From Strigamia acuminata (taxonomy: Eukaryota > Arthropoda > Chilopoda > Geophilomorpha > Linotaeniidae), in contig OX442314.1 of assembly GCA_949358305.1 (NCBI GenBank), positions 62,319,369 to 62,383,368 on the forward strand: a stretch of 64,000 bases of DNA, given 5' to 3'. Of the stretch, positions 19,239-29,961 are shown piece after piece. The first letter of the stretch is position 1; each line of letters starts with the position of its first letter. Below the pieces are notes generated by a model. The model had not been told where the DNA came from, searched no databases, and saw only the letters and a program-made list of their open reading frames with translations. The position numbers and the translations under genes are program-made.

Positions 19239-20793
19239 ACCTATCTAGCTGTCTCCAACTCAGCCAGTCTACAAGCTAGCGCAAGTCGCAACGGTGTGTC
19301 ATCCTTCTCAGCTAATTGTCATTTCACAATCATCATCACATTTCAAACTCTATCAGCTAAACTTCCTACTTGTTCATATTCTTCATGTCTTTTTTGAGGC
19401 TAATTTTATTCAACTTGACTTGAATCTTTGTTGGTTTGTCTCATTTGGAGAAAAAAGGAACTTATGGCGCAATGTCATCAAACCGGAGCACCACCTGGCG
19501 GATCCCGAGTGCTTTAATGGATGCCAAAATGTTCGTTCGGCCCGATGCGTTTGTATCATGATTTCGGCATTAGAAAGAGGTCGAGAAATTCTGCAACCAG
19601 GCTCATTCGATTGGAAATTGCATTCCACACAAGCCTGTATGTTTTTCTACTTGATTTCATCGAGGAAAGATTCCGTTTCGGGCGATCGAAGCCGGCGACC
19701 GCATGGCAAATTTCGTGCTGGCAAATTTAATTTCAATTCGACCCTAAAAACAAAAAAAAATGAAAAATGAACGGTTTAAAATATTTAAAAAATGTTTCCT
19801 GTGCAGAATTTGCCTCTCTTTCTAATGGTGCCAATAACTTTTTGATCTGTGCTACAGTTTTTTTTTTTTTTTTTTATTTTTCAAAAAACGATAACTGTCA
19901 TTTGCCAAAGAAGGAATGAAATAAATCAACAAAATTTGTGAGAAATTGTGGGAAATTGTTGTTTAATGTTTCAAAAATTTGTCTACCTTAATAATTAGCA
20001 TTGTCTAAAATGGATGAGTGTACACATTGCCCCATAACTGGTCTGGTCTGGTCTAAATATGACCCACGCTGCATTCCTATATCAAAATTGCAATTATTTA
20101 TCAGATAATTAAATAAATTAATAAAAATTCATCACAATTCACTGAGAAATTCATCAAAAGCCATCTAAATCCATCTAAATCCATCAAAAGCCATCGAAAT
20201 CCATCGAAATCCATCGAAATCTATCTAAATCCATCTAAATCCATCAAAAGCCATCGAAATTCACCAAGAAATCATCAAAATTCACGAGAATTTCAACAAA
20301 TTTCAAGAAAATTCCGACACCTACCATCAAAAGTTGATGAAAATCCATCTAATCCCATCAAATGCCATCGAAATTCACCAAGAAATCTTCAAAATTCACG
20401 AAAATTGATCAAAATTTCAAGGAAATTCACGAAAATTGATCAAAATTTCAAGGAAATTCTGACACACCATCAAAAGTTGATGAAAATTTGGACAAAAATT
20501 TCATCAAAATCAATTTTAGAAATAGCATAGAGCCAGCCACATTTCAATTCAATTCATACAAACAGAATTAAACAAAACAAAATAGCTGGAGCTGCTCACC
20601 TGACCAGCTCAGCTCAGCTCAGCTCACGGAATGGCACAGTCCTGCCAGCTCACTCCACCTTGTATAACCACATGCATATATATACCCAGTACATACTACA
20701 TGTAGACCAATACCCTAGTGTTATATAATAGCCTTTTTGTACCTCATTTCTAATTTTGTATTATTATTATTATTATTATATGATTCTCCCGAA
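19239..20793. repeat. Inter-U2 spacer 7 (1555 bp)
   Basis: Standard spacer, majority variants. Confidence 0.9.
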
Positions 20794-20965
20794 GGAGTGG
20801 GCCGATCCTGGAGTTACTGCTATACCAGGCCAACCCGTGGCAGGGGTGGAGCAAGCTCCGAGCACCTCACCGCATTCCAAAAATCAGTTTAATATTCTGG
20901 GTCCTCAATGAGGACCGTATCAGATATCAGATATCAGATATCAGATATTAAGCTGATAAGAACAG
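20794..20965 (-). pseudogene. U2: U2 snRNA 3' part, split by K2, with 21-bp expansion
   Basis: 172 nt instead of 151. The extra 21 bp are three additional copies of cagatat close to the K2 junction. The rest matches intact U2. Confidence 0.95.
20921..20948. repeat. (cagatat)4 expansion inside a split U2
   Basis: Four perfect heptamers where every other U2 in the window has one. Located 17 bp from the K2 5' junction. A local slippage or repair product is likely; whether it came with the insertion is unknown. Confidence 0.9.
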
Positions 20966-21384
20966 GACAGGTCACACGTGGTTGCTCCTGTGTTTTTCCT
21001 GTTTTTTCAGAAATTCCGGCTAAAATCCTGGGATTTTCTGCGGTGAAACTGTCGGTATATGTACCTTGTACCATCCCACGTCGTTTTCCGAATCAAAATC
21101 GCGTTATTTTTTGAAATTTTCGACTTTTTTACGAATTCCGCAACACGTGGCGACGATCGTCGCATTTTCGTTTTCGGTTTTTCGTCGTTTCCGGGCCAAC
21201 GAACGGTCCATTTGCTGTGTTCTTGGCACCAAATTGTGCGCCAAGACTTCGTCTACAAGACTGTGTAGGTTTTGTGGATACTTACAATCGTTTTCGGGCC
21301 GAAATTTCGACTTTTTCGTCCGTTCGCGATCGGCGCGATCTCGTAGAATCGGCAGACGTCGCCCTGACGTTTTCCTTCGAAGCC
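20966..21384 (+). promoter_or_regulatory. 5' UTR of K2, probable internal promoter region
   Basis: Holds a single copy of the unit that is doubled in the short elements (acacgtggcgacgatcg near 21143, then the tgtgttcttggcacc block). CACGTG palindromes at 20975-20980 and 21144-21149. LINEs inserted antisense to the host gene need their own promoter; its place here is inferred from position and conservation with K3. Confidence 0.5.
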
Positions 21385-22530
21385 ATGGATCTGCTGGTCG
21401 ATTGTTGGATTGAAACGGGGCTAACACCCCTGAATCTTCTCGATGAATTGTGGAAAAGACTGGGGAAAAACACGGAAAATGGAGACCCCACAGTCAAAAC
21501 CATCCAACACGTGTTGGGTGGAAAATATCTGGCTTTTTTGCAAAACACCAGTCTGGTTGACCAACTGGCCGTTTTCAAAGGAACCACCGTAGATGGGCTG
21601 AAGATCACCTGGGACCCAAAGATTCGTCGAGAAAAACGTGTGATTATCAAGGGAATGTCACCTCTTGTGCCACTTGAGAAGATCGAATCCGAAATGAACA
21701 AATTGGGCAACGTTTCGTCTGTGACATACGAGAAATTCTTCGAACAGGTCAACAACGGAAATATCATCGTGATGATTAACGGGGACAATTTGCCAAGTAA
21801 ACTCGAGGTTGGGCCCTTCTCCGGCCACCTAATTTACAAGGGCATGGGGCCATACTGCCCCAAATGCGACGTAACGGACCATTACGCTTCAGTGTGCCCC
21901 AAAACAAAGTGTTTTAACTGCAACGAATTCGGCCACGTCAGCCGATCTTGCACCGCTAAGTGCAAAACGTGTGACAAGGCGGGGCACACGTCCGCCAACT
22001 GTCGTATCCGGGCGGCAAACGCGAAGAAAACGACGAACGCAACGCAAGAAAAGAGAGGACGACCAAACGATCCAAACAAGCCGCCGAACTGTTACAACTG
22101 CGGGAAACGTGGCCACATCAGCAGCGATTGCACCGAGAATTGCAAGATCTGCAAAGAACCGGGACATGTCTCGAGAGACTGTCCAATTCGTAAGGAAAAA
22201 ATCGCAAAGAAAACCGAGACAACCAGCGCACGTGTCGAAAACGAAAAACGAGACGAAACGGAACCGATTAAGAAGAAAACTGCCGTGGAACAAATCGTTA
22301 CTGTCACCACTACGGCACTCGATTCGAAACAGAACCAAGAATCCGAAATGGAGGTCGAGGAACAGTTGAAACGGTCGAGAGAAGAGACGGACAGCGACGA
22401 CGACGGTTTCACCACGGTGACATACAAGCAAACGGGCGTACAAGATTTATCGAAACCGAGACAGAAAAGCCACTCGAAGAAGAAGAGAGGAAACGATTCT
22501 GCTGCGATGGGGGAAGAAATTCCCAAGTAG
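21385..22530 (+). CDS. ORF1: ORF1 protein of K2 (381 aa, five CCHC zinc knuckles)
   Basis: The ATG at 21385 begins MDLLVDCW; this point aligns with the ORF1 starts of K3 and the short elements, so I prefer it to the longer open frame without ATG. The N-terminal 155 residues form the conserved region with VIIKGMSPLVPLEKIE and GNIIVMINGDN, probably RRM-like. Five CX2CX4HX4C knuckles occupy roughly residues 155-260, the fourth and fifth separated from the third by a 26-residue Lys/Arg-rich linker. The acidic tail SDDDGFTTVTYK and a KKKR cluster close the protein. It ends at TAG; the frame meets TAA seven codons later. Function: nucleic-acid-binding Gag-like protein of the retrotransposition RNP. 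Confidence 0.94.
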   Translation: MDLLVDCWIETGLTPLNLLDELWKRLGKNTENGDPTVKTIQHVLGGKYLAFLQNTSLVDQLAVFKGTTVDGLKITWDPKIRREKRVIIKGMSPLVPLEKIESEMNKLGNVSSVTYEKFFEQVNNGNIIVMINGDNLPSKLEVGPFSGHLIYKGMGPYCPKCDVTDHYASVCPKTKCFNCNEFGHVSRSCTAKCKTCDKAGHTSANCRIRAANAKKTTNATQEKRGRPNDPNKPPNCYNCGKRGHISSDCTENCKICKEPGHVSRDCPIRKEKIAKKTETTSARVENEKRDETEPIKKKTAVEQIVTVTTTALDSKQNQESEMEVEEQLKRSREETDSDDDGFTTVTYKQTGVQDLSKPRQKSHSKKKRGNDSAAMGEEIPK

Positions 22531-22596
22531 TTTGACAAAAACGATTTTTGTTAAACTTTTTGCGACACACGCACCGTTAGAACAAACCCCAAAACA

Positions 22597-25500
22597 GAAG
22601 AATTTGTTTTTAAAGCAGTTACGTACAATGTACGCTCACTTCAAGGAAATACAAGACAAATCGAATTGCTAAACTGGATGAGGACGAATCCAGTCGACAT
22701 AGTGTTTCTGCAAGAAACTCACGTGACCGACGAACTGCAAGTGCGATCGATCGAGCAAAATACTCCCGGCTTCAAGTGGCATTGGTGCTGCAACGTAGAC
22801 GGCAGCGGAGGACTTGGAATTGGGTTTAAAGAATCGAAATTTACCAAAAGCAGCGTGCAGCACGAATGCAACAACCGAATCATGGTTTGGGACTGCGTTT
22901 GCGGCGACACTGCACTCCGATTAATCAACGCGTACGCACCGGTGGACATTACGAAAATCGAGGACTTCTACGACAAGCTTACCGTGTGCACAGACACCAA
23001 CCGAAACGTGATTATCGGCGGCGACTTGAACACGGACTTCGAATCGACCTCGAGGCGACACGCAAAATCGAAAAAACGACTCGAGAAACTGATGAACGAC
23101 AAAAACCTGATCGATGCGTGGCTTGCTGACGGTGGAAAGGGAGTACAACACTCCTTTAAGTGGCAGACCACGACCTCAAGACTCGACTACTGGCTAATGG
23201 AGAATAATGGGCGTCTCCAGATCAAGGATTGCGCGATCGATGACGATTCGTTCTCGGATCACAATCCAGTCTTTTGCGCGCTTGGAGTCATCTCTAGAAA
23301 GAAAATCAAATCGTTTTGGAAACTGAACACCGACCTGCTTGATGACCAGCGTTTTTGTGAGCGCTTTGCACAGAAATGGGAAGACTGGATTGACAAGCTG
23401 CCGCTGGAACCGCGAAGCTGGGAAACGATTAAGCGACGAATTAAACGATTTTGCACGACCGCATCGATCACAGCGTTCAAGAAGGCGAAGGAAAACCGGG
23501 AAAAATTGATTTGGATGCGAGATATTTTGAAGAGGTCGAACCAGGACTCTTTTAAAAGCGACATCGAGGAAATTTCACGCCGTTTGAAAGAGTTGAACGT
23601 GACTACGCAACGAGGAAACGCCATTTTCGCCGTAATCGAGGAGCGCGATTTTCTAGACAGCGTTGGCGACGATGCGAAGAGAAAGAAAGAAGCGGCAAAT
23701 TCGAAACGGGACATTGGTAATGTGTCTGTGAATGGCACAGTGATTTCCGACGAGGCCGCAATTCGTACCGCATTCATCGACTTCTACAACGAAAAATTCG
23801 GGCGAGTGGACGTAAACAAAGCCACCTGGACGAAATTTCACGGGAAATCGGATTCTGGCGACGTTTATTCGAACCTGGATGACGCCTTCACCGTGAAGGA
23901 AATCACAGATACGATTGGCAGCTTGAGCAACAACCGCAGCCCAGGAATTGATGGAATTCCGGCCGAGTTTTACAAGAAATTCCGGGGACTCATTGCCCCT
24001 TATCTCTGTGCGTTGTGGAACACCAGCACGACGCTGACCAACTCCCAGAGGTCGGGCGTGATAACTCTGATCCCGAAAATCGAAAATCCGAGAGTGTGCA
24101 ACGACTGGCGACCGATCTCGCTGCTGTGCACCGACTACAAGATTTACACGAAAGTTTTAAACTCCCGACTTCGATCGCTGATCCAGGAAAAAATCGAGTG
24201 CGGACAGTTCGGGGGCGTGAAGGGAAAACGAATTTCGGATGCGCAGATTCTCCTTGCATCGACTTGGAACCGGGGAATTTTAACCAACTCGTCCCTGGCG
24301 CTGCTCGCACTGGACCAACGTGAAGCGTACGACCGCGTCCACTGGGAATATTTGTGGAAGTCGTGCAAGGCGATCGGATTCACCGACCAGTTCCTCGAGC
24401 GCATCAAACAGTGCTACCGCGACATCACCTCGAAAATCAATATCAACGGGACTTTGACTGAAAACATCGAAGTTTCCAGAGGTGTACGACAGGGTTGCCC
24501 GCTCTCGATGACCCTGTACACCGTGTACATCGACACACTTCAGAAACGCATCCAGAACGACGAGAAAATCACGGGCGTTCGATTACAGGGCACGGAAATC
24601 AAGTCCACGGCGTTCGTTGACGACTTGACGCTCACGATCACCGACCCGAACTCGTTGGAGGCGATCCGTAACGTTTTTGGCGAGTTTAGAGACGCGACCG
24701 GCAGCGACCTAAACTTGGCCAAGAGCAAGGGACTCACGATTGGACCGGCGTGGACCGAGGACCACAAGAGGATGTTCCCGATCAACTGGAACGAGACTTC
24801 GGTTAAGATTTTGGGGATCGAGTTCGGCTACAATATGAAACGAGTTGGAAAACGAGCGTGGCGACTACTGGCGATCGAGTTGACCGCTACACTCAACGAA
24901 TGGCGCGATAGGAATATGTCTTTTGTGCAGAAGGTGAGTTTTATCAAGCAGTACGTCCTGTGCAAAGTAAAATTCCTGGCCAGCGTGCATCTCCCAAGCC
25001 AGAAATGGATGAAAGAGATGCAATCGAAACTGGTCAGGTTTGTATGGGGCGGAAAGGTGAATAGACTCCCTTTTGCCGGGACTTACCTGTGCGCCAGGAA
25101 GGAGGAAGGGGGCATCGGTCTGCCTCAGATCAAGACGTTGATCATGGCGTACGTCACCGAGCTGGCCGTGCGTAAAGTCAAGATGGAGAATCGAACCGAA
25201 AACTGGTCGGTGTACGTCACGCTGTATCTCGGCTACCACTGGCGGAAACTGGACCCTGAAATGGCAAGCATCAGGTTTGTACATTCCGAGACACGCGACA
25301 CCTGGTTCGACTTTATCTACAAGACTTCGACCACTCACCTTACTGAATTTCCCGACGAATGGCGCGAGCTAGACGGAAACGGATGGTACTGGTGGTTCTA
25401 CGCGAAAACGAACATCGCCGACCGGAACATTCGCGACTACTCGAGGGGAACGAACTGGAATCTTCTCTGGCGCAATTTGTGGTCTGCAAACATGCAGAAC

Positions 25501-25947
25501 ACAGTTTGGAAGATTTGCCAGAACGGAGTCCTATGTAGAGACCGTCTGTTCAAGATGAAGCTCCGGGACTCAGACTCGTGCCAGCGATGTGCCGCAACCG
25601 AAAACGCCAAACACGTGATCTGGGATTGTCCGTATGCGCAGCGGATTTGGCTCGATCTGGCCAGCCTTTTTGATGCCAAGGACCTCGTATACGACAACGT
25701 GACTTTTAAAATACCCCCGAACATCGACGCGACAAAAAGGAGATTTTGGAATTTCCTGAACGGTCTGGTGATTCATTATTTATGGAGAGCCAGATGCGAG
25801 ATCCACCGAGGAAACAATTGGGATAAGTCTCAATTTTTTATTGTAATCTGGGCGGTTGCCAAAACAAACTTGGAAGCCGTACGAAAACGAAACGAGGACG
25901 CATGGATCGAGCTAATGAAGAGCGGGCGAGGAATCATCGACAATTAA
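22597..25947 (+). CDS. ORF2: ORF2 protein of K2: AP-endonuclease, reverse transcriptase, CCHC (1116 aa)
   Basis: Numbered from the codon at 22597. An apurinic-type endonuclease fills about 1-230, with N11 in TYNVRS, E40 in QETH, D143 and N145 in GGDLNTD, D197 in SRLDYW, and D221-H222 in SDHN. A reverse transcriptase spans about 430-730: NNRSPGIDG, GVITLIPK, DWRPISLL, LALDQREAYD (catalytic D573), RQGCPLS and FVDD (673-676). A C-terminal CX2CX7HX4C uses C995, C998, H1006 and C1011. It nicks U2 DNA and primes cDNA on it. The frame is open from 22555, but no ATG occurs until 22678, which would drop N11, so initiation must be non-AUG, reinitiation or coupled to ORF1. Order and target fit Tx1/Keno. 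ORF2 happens to be in frame with ORF1 here, but not in K3. Confidence 0.95.
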   Translation, partial: EEFVFKAVTYNVRSLQGNTRQIELLNWMRTNPVDIVFLQETHVTDELQVRSIEQNTPGFKWHWCCNVDGSGGLGIGFKESKFTKSSVQHECNNRIMVWDCVCGDTALRLINAYAPVDITKIEDFYDKLTVCTDTNRNVIIGGDLNTDFESTSRRHAKSKKRLEKLMNDKNLIDAWLADGGKGVQHSFKWQTTTSRLDYWLMENNGRLQIKDCAIDDDSFSDHNPVFCALGVISRKKIKSFWKLNTDLLDDQRFCERFAQKWEDWIDKLPLEPRSWETIKRRIKRFCTTASITAFKKAKENREKLIWMRDILKRSNQDSFKSDIEEISRRLKELNVTTQRGNAIFAVIEERDFLDSVGDDAKRKKEAANSKRDIGNVSVNGTVISDEAAIRTAFIDFYNEKFGRVDVNKATWTKFHGKSDSGDVYSNLDDAFTVKEITDTIGSLSNNRSPGIDGIPAEFYKKFRGLIAPYLCALWNTSTTLTNSQRSGVITLIPKIENPRVCNDWRPISLLCTDYKIYTKVLNSRLRSLIQEKIECGQFGGVKGKRISDAQILLASTWNRGILTNSSLALLALDQREAYDRVHWEYLWKSCKAIGFTDQFLERIKQCYRDITSKININGTLTENIEVSRGVRQGCPLSMTLYTVYIDTLQKRIQNDEKITGVRLQGTEIKSTAFVDDLTLTITDPNSLEAIRNVFGEFRDATGSDLNLAKSKGLTIGPAWTEDHKRMFPINWNETSVKILGIEFGYNMKRVGKRAWRLLAIELTATLNEWRDRNMSFVQKVSFIKQYVLCKVKFLASVHLPSQKWMKEMQSKLVRFVWGGKVNRLPFAGTYLCARKEEGGIGLPQIKTLIMAYVTELAVRKVKMENRTENWSVYVTLYLGYHWRKLDPEMASIRFVHSETRDTWFDFIYKTSTTHLTEFPDEWRELDGNGWYWWFYAKTNIADRNIRDYSRGTNWNLLWRNLWSANMQNTVWKICQNGVLCRDRLFKMKLRDSDSCQRCAATENAKHVIWDCPYAQRIWLDLASLFDAKDLVYDNVTFKIPPNIDATKRRFWNFLNGLVIHYLWRARCEIHRGNNWDKSQFFIVIWAVAKTNLEAVRKRNEDAWIELMKSGRGIIDN

Positions 25948-26113
25948 CTCTTAATTGTTTGCCTTATTTATTACGAAAACTGTACATATTTTTCTACTGA
26001 TTGTTATTTTATTATTGAAATTGAAAAAAAAAAAAACTAGGTGTGCACTTGTACTCCTTTTTTTTTTAGCTTTTGGAAACGGAAATAAACAAACCCTATT
26101 ACGGGCTCTAAGC
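25948..26113 (+). promoter_or_regulatory. 3' UTR and tail of K2
   Basis: Contains an A13 run, then gtgtgcacttgtactcc as in the short elements, AATAAA at 26084-26089 and a ccc-tattac-ggg hairpin (26094-26105). The element ends in ctctaagc rather than poly(A); the last five bases repeat the start of the target duplication. Probable template recognition site for reverse transcription. Confidence 0.7.
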
Positions 26114-26170
26114 TAAGCTGATAAGAACAGATACTACACTTTGATCTTAGCCAAAAGGCCGAGAAGCGAT
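26114..26170 (-). pseudogene. U2: U2 snRNA 5' part (nt 1-57), split by K2
   Basis: Partner of the expanded 3' part at 20794-20965; no changes seen in this half. Confidence 0.95.
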
Positions 26171-27725
26171 ACCTATCTAGCTGTCTCCAACTCAGCCAGT
26201 CTACAAGCTAGCGCAAGTCGCAACGGTGTGTCATCCTTCTCAGCTAATTGTCATTTCACAATCATCATCACATTTCAAACTCTATCAGCTAAACTTCCTA
26301 CTTGTTCATATTCTTCATGTCTTTTTTGAGGCTAATTTTATTCAACTTGACTTGAATCTTTGTTGGTTTGTCTCATTTGGAGAAAAAAGGAACTTATGGC
26401 GCAATGTCATCAAACCGGAGCACCACCTGGCGGATCCCGAGTGCTTTAATGGATGCCAAAATGTTCGTTCGGCCCGATGCGTTTGTATCATGATTTCGGC
26501 ATTAGAAAGAGGTCGAGAAATTCTGCAACCAGGCTCATTCGATTGGAAATTGCATTCCACACAAGCCTGTATGTTTTTCTACTTGATTTCATCGAGGAAA
26601 GATTCCGTTTCGGGCGATCGAAGCCGGCGACCGCATGGCAAATTTCGTGCTGGCAAATTTAATTTCAATTCGACCCTAAAAACAAAAAAAAATGAAAAAT
26701 GAACGGTTTAAAATATTTAAAAAATGTTTCCTGTGCAGAATTTGCCTCTCTTTCTAATGGTGCCAATAACTTTTTGATCTGTGCTACAGTTTTTTTTTTT
26801 TTTTTTTATTTTTCAAAAAACGATAACTGTCATTTGCCAAAGAAGGAATGAAATAAATCAACAAAATTTGTGAGAAATTGTGGGAAATTGTTGTTTAATG
26901 TTTCAAAAATTTGTCTACCTTAATAATTAGCATTGTCTAAAATGGATGAGTGTACACATTGCCCCATAACTGGTCTGGTCTGGTCTAAATATGACCCACG
27001 CTGCATTCCTATATCAAAATTGCAATTATTTATCAGATAATTAAATAAATTAATAAAAATTCATCACAATTCACTGAGAAATTCATCAAAAGCCATCTAA
27101 ATCCATCTAAATCCATCAAAAGCCATCGAAATCCATCGAAATCCATCGAAATCTATCTAAATCCATCTAAATCCATCAAAAGCCATCGAAATTCACCAAG
27201 AAATCATCAAAATTCACGAGAATTTCAACAAATTTCAAGAAAATTCCGACACCTACCATCAAAAGTTGATGAAAATCCATCTAATCCCATCAAATGCCAT
27301 CGAAATTCACCAAGAAATCTTCAAAATTCACGAAAATTGATCAAAATTTCAAGGAAATTCACGAAAATTGATCAAAATTTCAAGGAAATTCTGACACACC
27401 ATCAAAAGTTGATGAAAATTTGGACAAAAATTTCATCAAAATCAATTTTAGAAATAGCATAGAGCCAGCCACATTTCAATTCAATTCATACAAACAGAAT
27501 TAAACAAAACAAAATAGCTGGAGCTGCTCACCTGACCAGCTCAGCTCAGCTCAGCTCACGGAATGGCACAGTCCTGCCAGCTCACTCCACCTTGTATAAC
27601 CACATGCATATATATACCCAGTACATACTACATGTAGACCAATACCCTAGTGTTATATAATAGCCTTTTTGTACCTCATTTCTAATTTTGTATTATTATT
27701 ATTATTATTATATGATTCTCCCGAA
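26171..27725. repeat. Inter-U2 spacer 8 (1555 bp)
   Basis: Standard spacer, majority variants. Confidence 0.9.
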
Positions 27726-27876
27726 GGAGTGGGCCGATCCTGGAGTTACTGCTATACCAGGCCAACCCGTGGCAGGGGTGGAGCAAGCTCCGAGCACCTC
27801 ACCGCATTCCAAAAATCAGTTTAATATTCTGGGTCCTCAATGAGGACCGTATCAGATATTAAGCTGATAAGAACAG
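27726..27876 (-). pseudogene. U2: U2 snRNA 3' part (nt 41-191), split by sC
   Basis: 151 nt, no internal difference seen from intact copies. Confidence 0.95.
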
Positions 27877-29904
27877 CCGCCAGGGAAGGTTGCATGCCAA
27901 GTGGCTCCTACCGTCGATCCCGTTTTTGAGACCTTTATGCACGATTTTTGGATTTTCCTGCAGTAAATACAGCGTATACATGTGCATTCGACCTTTGCAC
28001 GTGGTTTTTGGCAAGTTTTCCGTAAGTTTTTGGCAGTTTTTTGACTTTTTTGCGATCGCCGAAACACGTGGCGACGATCGCCGATCTTCCGTCTTCGATT
28101 CCGAGATTTCTAACGGTCCGTTTGCTGTGTTCTTTACACGAAACTGACCGCCAGCACCTCCTCTACAAGTGGGTATTGGTTTCGGAACCGGGAGAAGTCT
28201 TTTTTCGCCGTTTTCGCGACTTTTTGTGACCGCCGAAACACGTGGCGACGATCGCCGAATTCCCGTTATCGGTTTTTCGGCAACTACAGGCCGTAGATAG
28301 GTCGAATTGGTGTGTTCTTGGCACCAAATTGTGCGCCAGAACCTCCTCTGTCGATCTCTATTGGTTTCCGGTTCAACCGGAATCGTTTTTCGGTCGAATT
28401 TTTCGTTTTTCGTCCGATTCGCGATCGGCGAATACACGCGGTATTGATATACGTCGCCCAGACGTTTTTCTTTCGTGCCGATGGATAGAATTATCGATTG
28501 CAGACTTGATGCTGGCTTAACACCCATACATCTACTAGAAGCTCTTCTTAAAAAGCTAGGAAGACACACGGAAGATGGAGAACCCACGATCAAAGGGATT
28601 CAATGTGTCGGTGGTTTAAAATTCGAAGCTTTGCTGACCAGTCAGGAACTGGTCGACCAACTAGCTGATTCCAGCGGTGCTACGGTCGACGGTTTGCGAA
28701 TTTTGTGGGCACCACGAATTCGTCGTGACAAACGTGTTATTATTAAAGGACTTTCGATGACGGTTCCACTGACCGAGGTGGATTACGAAATGCGCAAGTT
28801 GGGCAGTGTAACGTCCGTAGCGTACGAGAAGTTCGAAAACCATGAGTCGATTATCAATGGAAACATCATCGTGATGATTACCAGCGACAATTTGCCTAGC
28901 AAAATCGTAATTGGGGATTTTTCTGGCCACCTTATCTACAAGGGCATGGGCCCCTACTGCCCCAAGTGCGACACGACGAACCACTACGCATCGGTGTGCC
29001 CGAAAACGAAATGTTATAACTGTAATGAGTTTGGCCATGTAAGCAGATTTTGCACGACCGATTGCAAAACTTGTAACAAACCGGGACACACGTCTGCCAA
29101 CTGCCGTGTCCGTGTCCGTGCTGCGAAGTCGAAAAACGCAGCGCAAGAAATTCGAAAACCGAGCGATCCGAAGAATATTACGTGCTATAACTGCAAAAAA
29201 CGGGGCCATATCAGCAGCGATTGCAAGGAAAACTGCGGGATCTGCAAGAAGCCGGGCCATATTTCGAGAGACTGCTCGATTCGACACGAAAAAATGGCCA
29301 AGAAAACCAAAGCGCCCACAGAAAAGCGACGACGAGATGAAACGAAACAGATTGACGAAACGAAACCGGTCGACGAAACGAAACCGGTCGACGTAACGAC
29401 TGTCATGGAACAAATCGCCCCTGTTGCCACTGCTGCTTCCGTCTCAAAAACTATCGTCCCGGACAGGTACAGCGACTTGACCGTGGAGGATTACGAAGCA
29501 TATTGCGCGGAGCAAAATAGATTATGTTTTGGCGATACGGACAGCGAGGGGGAGAACGAAATGGACTTTGAAGAGCAGACGAAACGAACCAGGGACGACA
29601 GCGATGATGATTTCACGGTTGTGAAAAACAAGAAATCGCGGATAAAGGAACGACGATCCTGATCCTGCCGCAAGAAAAACTTGACAAAAATACGGTTTTG
29701 TTCTTAATTGACAATTGATTAACTTTTATTGTTCGTTTACTTATTTATTATAATGTATTATTATTATCGTAACTCTTGTATAATATGCATCTATACGTGA
29801 TGGGTGCTCGATTATTGTGAATTTTTAATTATGTAACCAATTGGTGTGCACTTGTACTCCTTTTTTAGTCGGATAGAAATAAAATGGCCCTAAGGGTATT
29901 AAGC
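27877..29904 (+). mobile_element. sC: ORF1-only non-autonomous element (2028 bp, most diverged)
   Basis: Same ends and site as sA. Shorter than the 2055-bp standard by 18 bp (one PVDETK unit) and 9 bp (three codons of the acidic stretch). It has the most private substitutions of the eight short copies, suggesting an older or separate source. Target duplication 29905-29921. Confidence 0.95.
28481..29662 (+). CDS. ORF1: ORF1 protein of sC (393 aa)
   Basis: Begins at the ATG at 28481. Five knuckles are intact; D is changed to N just before the His of the first (TTNHYASVC), with the zinc ligands kept. It has VIIKGLSMTVPLTEV (shared with sG), two hexapeptides of which the second reads PVDVTT, EDYEAY for EEYEAY, and DTDSEGE instead of DTDSEDSEGE. 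All indels are in frame. Confidence 0.92.
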   Translation: MDRIIDCRLDAGLTPIHLLEALLKKLGRHTEDGEPTIKGIQCVGGLKFEALLTSQELVDQLADSSGATVDGLRILWAPRIRRDKRVIIKGLSMTVPLTEVDYEMRKLGSVTSVAYEKFENHESIINGNIIVMITSDNLPSKIVIGDFSGHLIYKGMGPYCPKCDTTNHYASVCPKTKCYNCNEFGHVSRFCTTDCKTCNKPGHTSANCRVRVRAAKSKNAAQEIRKPSDPKNITCYNCKKRGHISSDCKENCGICKKPGHISRDCSIRHEKMAKKTKAPTEKRRRDETKQIDETKPVDETKPVDVTTVMEQIAPVATAASVSKTIVPDRYSDLTVEDYEAYCAEQNRLCFGDTDSEGENEMDFEEQTKRTRDDSDDDFTVVKNKKSRIKERRS

Positions 29905-29961
29905 TAAGCTGATAAGAACAGATACTACACTTTGATCTTAGCCAAAAGGCCGAGAAGCGAT
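29905..29961 (-). pseudogene. U2: U2 snRNA 5' part (nt 1-57), split by sC
   Basis: Partner of 27726-27876; sequence unchanged. Confidence 0.95.

Larger units (their letters stand above)
20966..26113 (+). mobile_element. K2: complete autonomous U2-specific Keno/Tx1-like LINE (5148 bp)
   Basis: The only full-length copy of the K1/K2 subfamily in the window. It starts gacaggtcac directly after agaacag and ends ctctaagc. A 17-bp target duplication follows at 26114-26130. Order: 5' UTR (about 420 bp, one monomer), ORF1, 66 bp between the ORF1 stop and the first conserved ORF2 codon, ORF2, then a 166-bp 3' UTR with an A13 run, the shared tail and a poly(A) signal. Both ORFs are intact, so it is a candidate active source element that could also serve the ORF1-only elements. 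Confidence 0.97.

Noticed and set aside
22528-22554. ORF1-ORF2 fusion by stop read-through in K1/K2
   Set aside because: Two stops (TAG, then TAA seven codons later) would have to be passed, and in K3 ORF2 is in a different frame.
24613-24624. FVDD instead of the usual FADD as a sign of a dead reverse transcriptase
   Set aside because: Both catalytic Asp are kept, Val is tolerated at this position in other reverse transcriptases, and all three K copies have it.
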